Under the pieces are notes generated by a model, which searched no databases, was not told the origin of the DNA, and worked only from the letters and a program-made list of their open reading frames with translations. Below, piece after piece: positions 60,914 through 64,000 of a stretch of DNA of 64,000 bases. A program made the translations under genes and the position numbers. This DNA comes from Streptomyces sp. MMG1533. Lineage in GTDB: Bacteria > Actinomycetota > Actinomycetes > Streptomycetales > Streptomycetaceae. Numbering within the stretch: position 1 is the stretch's first letter; every line of letters starts with the position of its first letter. The stretch spans positions 124,001 to 188,000 of the forward strand of contig NZ_LGDG01000213.1 in assembly GCF_001279775.1 (NCBI RefSeq). Reading direction: 5' to 3'.

Positions 60914-61780
60914 TCAGGCCGCCTGGTAGTTGAAGAATCCCTGCCCTGACTTACGGCCCAGCAGCCCCGACTCGACCATGCGCCGCAGCAGCGGGGGAGG
61001 GGCGTACAGCGGTTCCCGGTACTCCTCGTACAGTGCCTCGCCTATCGCCGCGACGGTGTCCAGTCCGATGAGGTCGGCGAGGCGCAGCGGGCCCATGGGG
61101 TGAGCGCATCCGGCGGTCATCCCCGTGTCGATGTCCTCCGCCGTCGCGGTGCCGGAGCCGACCATCCGCACCGCTGCCAACAGGTAGGGAACCAGCAGGG
61201 AGTTGACCACGAAGCCCGCGCGGTCCTCCGTGACGATCGCCTTCTTGCCCAGGATCTCGCCCGCGAAGGCGCGCACACGCAGTTCCGTGGTCTTCGAGGT
61301 CTGCAACGAGGGGATGACCTCGACCAGCGGCATGACGGGAACCGGGTTGAAGAAGTGCAGGCCGACCACCGCCTCCGGTCGTCCGGTCGCCGCCGCGAGC
61401 CGGGCGATGGGGATCGAGGAGGTGTTGCTGGCCAGGATGGCCGCCGGGTCGGTGACGATCTCGTCCAGCTGCCGGAACAGCGCCGTCTTGGCCTGCTCGT
61501 CCTCGACGGCGGCCTCGATGACCAGGTCGGCTCGGGCCAGGCGGACGAGATCGCCGGTGACCGAGATCCCGGCCAGGGCATGTGCGCGGTCCTCGGGGGC
61601 GATGGTGCCGCGCTTCTCCGCCTTGAGCAGGGAGTCCGCCACGCCTGCGAGTCCGGCACGAGCCCTGTCCTCGGTCACGTCGCACAAGGTGACGTGCAGC
61701 CCTGCCCGGGCGCAGACCTCGGTGATGCCCCGGCCCATCTGCCCGGCGCCGACGACCCCCACGTGCTTGATCGATGTCAT
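60914..61780 (-). CDS. 3-hydroxyacyl-CoA (3-hydroxybutyryl-CoA) dehydrogenase
   Basis: A 288-residue NAD-dependent dehydrogenase: VGVVGAGQMGRGITEVCARAG, catalytic Ser/His/Glu region ASNTSSIPI and GLHFFNPVPVMPLVEVI, and C-terminal domain GRKSGQGFFNY. It oxidises (S)-3-hydroxybutyryl-CoA to acetoacetyl-CoA, the step two beyond GcdH; a crotonase is not present in the window. ATG 61780 has GGAGGAACAC upstream. Convergent to the gcdH operon, and preceded by copy B of the conserved element. Confidence 0.9.
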   Translation of the reverse strand: MTSIKHVGVVGAGQMGRGITEVCARAGLHVTLCDVTEDRARAGLAGVADSLLKAEKRGTIAPEDRAHALAGISVTGDLVRLARADLVIEAAVEDEQAKTALFRQLDEIVTDPAAILASNTSSIPIARLAAATGRPEAVVGLHFFNPVPVMPLVEVIPSLQTSKTTELRVRAFAGEILGKKAIVTEDRAGFVVNSLLVPYLLAAVRMVGSGTATAEDIDTGMTAGCAHPMGPLRLADLIGLDTVAAIGEALYEEYREPLYAPPPLLRRMVESGLLGRKSGQGFFNYQAA

Positions 61781-61871
61781 GTGTTCCTCCGCCTGTTCCT
61801 CCGCCCGGCGGCGGTCGACCGACGCCGCCACGGTCTGTGGTGCCGTGTTGAGCGTAGGCCGCGAGCACCCC

Positions 61872-61933
61872 CTCTGACCTGCTCCGACAGTGCGTTTTCC
61901 GCGCACAAACATGCGTCGGTTCGTCGTTGGCCG
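61872..61933 (+). promoter_or_regulatory. 62-bp conserved element, copy B
   Basis: Gap-free match to 54520-54581, on the same DNA strand although the gene it precedes (3-hydroxyacyl-CoA dehydrogenase) runs the other way. It begins 91 bp from that gene's ATG. Orientation independence favours a protein-binding site over a promoter core. The rest of this 362-bp gap holds the lysR terminator and a 15-bp tandem duplication (62089-62118). Confidence 0.7.
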
Positions 61934-62060
61934 AGCGTGTCGCGCAGAGCCACGCCGACCGTGACCGGGGTGAGCCGGACGGCAGGAGAGGCGGGTACGA
62001 GGTGGCGGTCGCAGGCGTCGAGGACGGCACCCCCGGACGGACCCGACGGCGCTGCCGGGG

Positions 62061-62078
62061 AGGGGGCCGAGGCCCCCC
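62061..62078 (-). terminator. terminator after lysR
   Basis: AGGGGGCC-GA-GGCCCCCT-type stem of 8 bp, 65 bp past the stop of the LysR gene. Tight loop; moderate support. Confidence 0.5.
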
Positions 62079-62142
62079 TGAGCGGACTGCAGCCCGCGTC
62101 GGTGCAGCCCGCGTCGGTGCCGTCCGCCGGAACACCGAGGCT

Positions 62143-63051
62143 TCAGCCGGCGGTGACCGTGGCGGCGGCGGCCTCCCGCAGGCGGCGGATCAGGCCGCGA
62201 ACCGCGGGCGAGGTCTCGCCCCTGCGGTAGGCACCCACCAGCCGGGTGGTCAGCGATACGTCCGCCAGAGGACGGTAGGCCACCCCGGGGATGTGCACGC
62301 GGCGCAGGGAATCAGGGACCAGAGCCACCGCGAGACCACCGCCCACCAGTGTCAGAGCCGCGATGAAGTCCCGCACCGGAGGAGCGCACCGCGGACTGAA
62401 CCCGCCTTGCTCCGCCACCTCGAGGATCTGGTCGCGGCAGCCGTACTCCTCGTCGAAGTGCGGGGCCACGAACCACTCGTCGCGCAGCTGCGCCGCCGGT
62501 ATCGCCTCGTACGCCGCCAGCGGCGCGCCGGCCGGCAGCGCCAGGACGACGTCCTCGGTGAGCAGGCAGGTGGCCGTGACTTCGGGCGGGTACTCCGGCC
62601 TCCAGCGCAGGAAGCCGACGTCGATGTCCCCGCAGGCCAGCGCCTCCAGTTGGGCCGGTGTCTCCAGCTCGCGCACCTGCACGGTCAGCTCGGTGCCGGG
62701 GGCCGCGCAGCGGGTGAGGACGTCGGTCAGCACCCCGGAGAACGTGGCCGAGGCGACGTACGCGATCTGGGCGTGCCCCAACTCCCCGCGACCGGCACGC
62801 CGGCCCACCGACTCGGCCCGGGAGACCTGGGTGAGGGTCAGCCGCGCCTCCTCGAGAAAAAGCCGCCCGGCGCTGGTCAGCGCCGGGCGGCTGCGCCGTC
62901 CGCGGTCGATCAGCCGCACGCCCAGGTGCGACTCCAGGGCCCTGATCTGGGCGCTGAGCGCCGACGGGGCAAGATGCAGACGGTCCGCGGCCCGCGCGAA
63001 GTGCAGTTCCTCCGCGACGATGACGAACGATTCCAGCCAGCGCAGTTCCAC
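62143..63051 (-). CDS. LysR-family regulator
   Basis: A 302-residue regulator. N-terminal winged helix (ELRWLESFVIVAEELHFARAADRLHLAPSALSAQIRALESHLG) and a periplasmic-binding-like effector domain (about 90-295). I take GTG 63051 as start because GGAGG lies five bases upstream and the product then begins as typical LysR proteins do; ATG 63063 and the longer frame lack such a site. It probably controls the flanking catabolic genes through the two copies of the 62-bp element; the effector may be a glutarate-like acid or its CoA ester. Confidence 0.88.
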   Translation of the reverse strand: MELRWLESFVIVAEELHFARAADRLHLAPSALSAQIRALESHLGVRLIDRGRRSRPALTSAGRLFLEEARLTLTQVSRAESVGRRAGRGELGHAQIAYVASATFSGVLTDVLTRCAAPGTELTVQVRELETPAQLEALACGDIDVGFLRWRPEYPPEVTATCLLTEDVVLALPAGAPLAAYEAIPAAQLRDEWFVAPHFDEEYGCRDQILEVAEQGGFSPRCAPPVRDFIAALTLVGGGLAVALVPDSLRRVHIPGVAYRPLADVSLTTRLVGAYRRGETSPAVRGLIRRLREAAAATVTAG

Positions 63052-63117
63052 CCGCTCCTCCATCCTGCCGGGCCGGTGCCGACGAGAGCACCGGCCGTGT
63101 GCACGGCTTGTGTGAAG

Positions 63118-63161
63118 CACCCCGCGGCGGCGTCAGGGCAGAACAGGACCGCCGCGGGGTG
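63118..63161 (-). terminator. hairpin after the partial dehydrogenase gene
   Basis: CACCCCGCGGCGG (63118-63130) pairs perfectly with CCGCCGCGGGGTG (63149-63161), 13 bp with an 18-base loop. It lies 64 bp past the stop of the gene on its right. Confidence 0.7.
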
Positions 63162-63224
63162 AGTACGGGGCGTCAGGGGCATGGCCGGTCAAGGGATGTC
63201 CGGACGTCCCTGGGTGCCCGCGGT

Positions 63225-64000
63225 TCAGGGGATGACGACGTAGTTGCTGAACCCGCCGTCTCGGTCCTGGAGACCCGAGATCGCCTCGTTGACCCTGGAC
63301 AGCGGGAACGGCTTGGCCTGCAGGTAGGACAGGTCCAGGGCGCCCGTGCCCACCATGTCGGCGAGTTCCTGCCCCTGCGCGGTGCTGAACCAGTTGGAGC
63401 CGATCAGCTGGACCTGCTCGTCCATGAGCCACTTCACGTCCACGGGCAGCCGGTCGGCCACGCCGCCGACGTTGACGACCCGGCCGCCCCTGCGGACGCC
63501 CTGCATGGAGTCGAGCATCGTCTCCACCGGCGCCTTGGCGCCCAGCGCGCTGATCACGTAGTCCGCGCCCTCGCCGCCGGTGCGGGACTTCGCCCACTCG
63601 CCGGTGGAACCGTCACCCAGCCGGAAGACCTCGACGCGGTCCGGGGCCAGTTCCTTGACGCGCTTGAGGAGCTCCTCGTTGCGGCCGGTACCGAGGATCC
63701 GGGAGGCGCCGGAGGCCAGCGCGAGCACGGTCGCCGCGACCCCGAGGGTTCCGGTGACCCCGTCGATCAGCGCGACCTGGCCGGGCCCTGCGGCGGCGTT
63801 CTTGAGGGCGCCGTAGGAGGTGCCGATGTAGCCGAGCTTGCCGGCCTGCTCGAACGTCATGTTGTCCGGGATGTTGACGATCGAGGACTGCGGGGCGGTC
63901 ATGTACTCCGCGAAGCCGCCGTACGGGTAGAGGTCGAAGATCCGCTGGCCGTCACGGGAGGTGCTGAAGTAGCCGTTCAGCGTGAAGTAGCGGCACCGGC
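63225..64000 (-). CDS. zinc-binding alcohol dehydrogenase family protein, partial (5' end off window)
   Basis: At least 258 residues of an MDR-superfamily dehydrogenase running off the right edge; the first visible residues (RCRYFTLNGYFSTSRDG) look like the structural-zinc loop region. The cofactor domain has LIDGVTGTLGVAATVLALASGASRILGTGRN and later GGRVVNVGG. An internal ATG at 63902 is not the true start, since the open frame and similarity continue upstream. Substrate unknown; it may belong to the LysR-linked catabolic set. Confidence 0.8.
   Translation of the reverse strand, partial: RCRYFTLNGYFSTSRDGQRIFDLYPYGGFAEYMTAPQSSIVNIPDNMTFEQAGKLGYIGTSYGALKNAAAGPGQVALIDGVTGTLGVAATVLALASGASRILGTGRNEELLKRVKELAPDRVEVFRLGDGSTGEWAKSRTGGEGADYVISALGAKAPVETMLDSMQGVRRGGRVVNVGGVADRLPVDVKWLMDEQVQLIGSNWFSTAQGQELADMVGTGALDLSYLQAKPFPLSRVNEAISGLQDRDGGFSNYVVIP

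Noticed and set aside
62089-62118. 15-bp unit in two tandem copies near the lysR 3' end
   Set aside because: Only two units and no periodic extension; not a CRISPR or iteron array.

Overview
The window is high-GC DNA with strongly GC-biased third codon positions, GTG/TTG starts, many stop/start overlaps (ATGA, GTGA), a TTA codon confined to a pathway regulator, and families such as SARP, SpoIIE-type phosphatase, BMP-type nucleoside importer and expansin. All of this points to a Streptomyces chromosome. No rRNA, tRNA, CRISPR array, insertion sequence or phage gene was seen.

Left part (1-23 kb). On the minus strand: a partial gene, a SAM methyltransferase and a very large secreted two-catalytic-domain GH43 enzyme, then an orphan NarL-type response regulator. 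Next is a deletion scar where the 5' end of an alpha/beta-hydrolase gene abuts the 3' part of a GH2 beta-galactosidase-like gene. From 8.6 to 17.6 kb lies a coherent nucleoside-salvage locus: amidohydrolase (nucleoside deaminase type), LacI repressor, glutamine-amidotransferase-like protein, purine nucleoside phosphorylase, then lipoprotein, ATPase and two permeases of a BMP-type importer. Near-identical 12-bp LacI-type palindromes precede both transcription units. A secreted phytase-like / dockerin / 5'-nucleotidase fusion follows and could feed this importer. Two uncharacterised small genes, a bacterial expansin and the remnant of an SRPBCC gene fill the space to 23.2 kb.

Centre (23.2-46.2 kb). 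A complete actinorhodin-type benzoisochromanequinone (BIQ) cluster in the gene order of the Streptomyces coelicolor act cluster: actVI-ORFA divergent from actVI-1,2,3,4; actVA-1 to actVA-6; actR divergent from actA-actB (actII-1,2,3); actII-4 (SARP activator); actIII divergent from actI-1,2,3; actVII, actIV, actVB. The minimal PKS builds a C16 octaketide. ActIII, ActVII and ActIV reduce and cyclise it, ActVI proteins form the pyran ring, ActVA-5/ActVB and ActVA-6 oxygenate it, and the NmrA-like ActVA-4 predicts a dimeric product. ActA/ActB export under ActR control. An acyl-CoA carboxylase beta + epsilon pair is appended at the right end and may supply malonyl-CoA. Direct repeats of TCGA at exact 11-bp intervals, typical of SARP binding, occur at three promoters, one of them inside the actVA operon.

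Right part (46.2-64 kb). A DsbA-fold protein, an orphan lanthipeptide-like precursor, a GAF/SpoIIE phosphatase, and a divergent MarR/MFS pair with a clear operator. Then comes a gene graveyard (frameshifted and truncated cydA, 5'-truncated NTF2-like gene, ctaG remnant). Last is a glutaryl-CoA-dehydrogenase-centred catabolic locus (DUF35-like protein, CoA-transferase, GcdH, EtfB, EtfA, SRPBCC; convergent 3-hydroxyacyl-CoA dehydrogenase; LysR regulator; partial alcohol dehydrogenase). A 62-bp element conserved without gaps lies before both arms of this locus.
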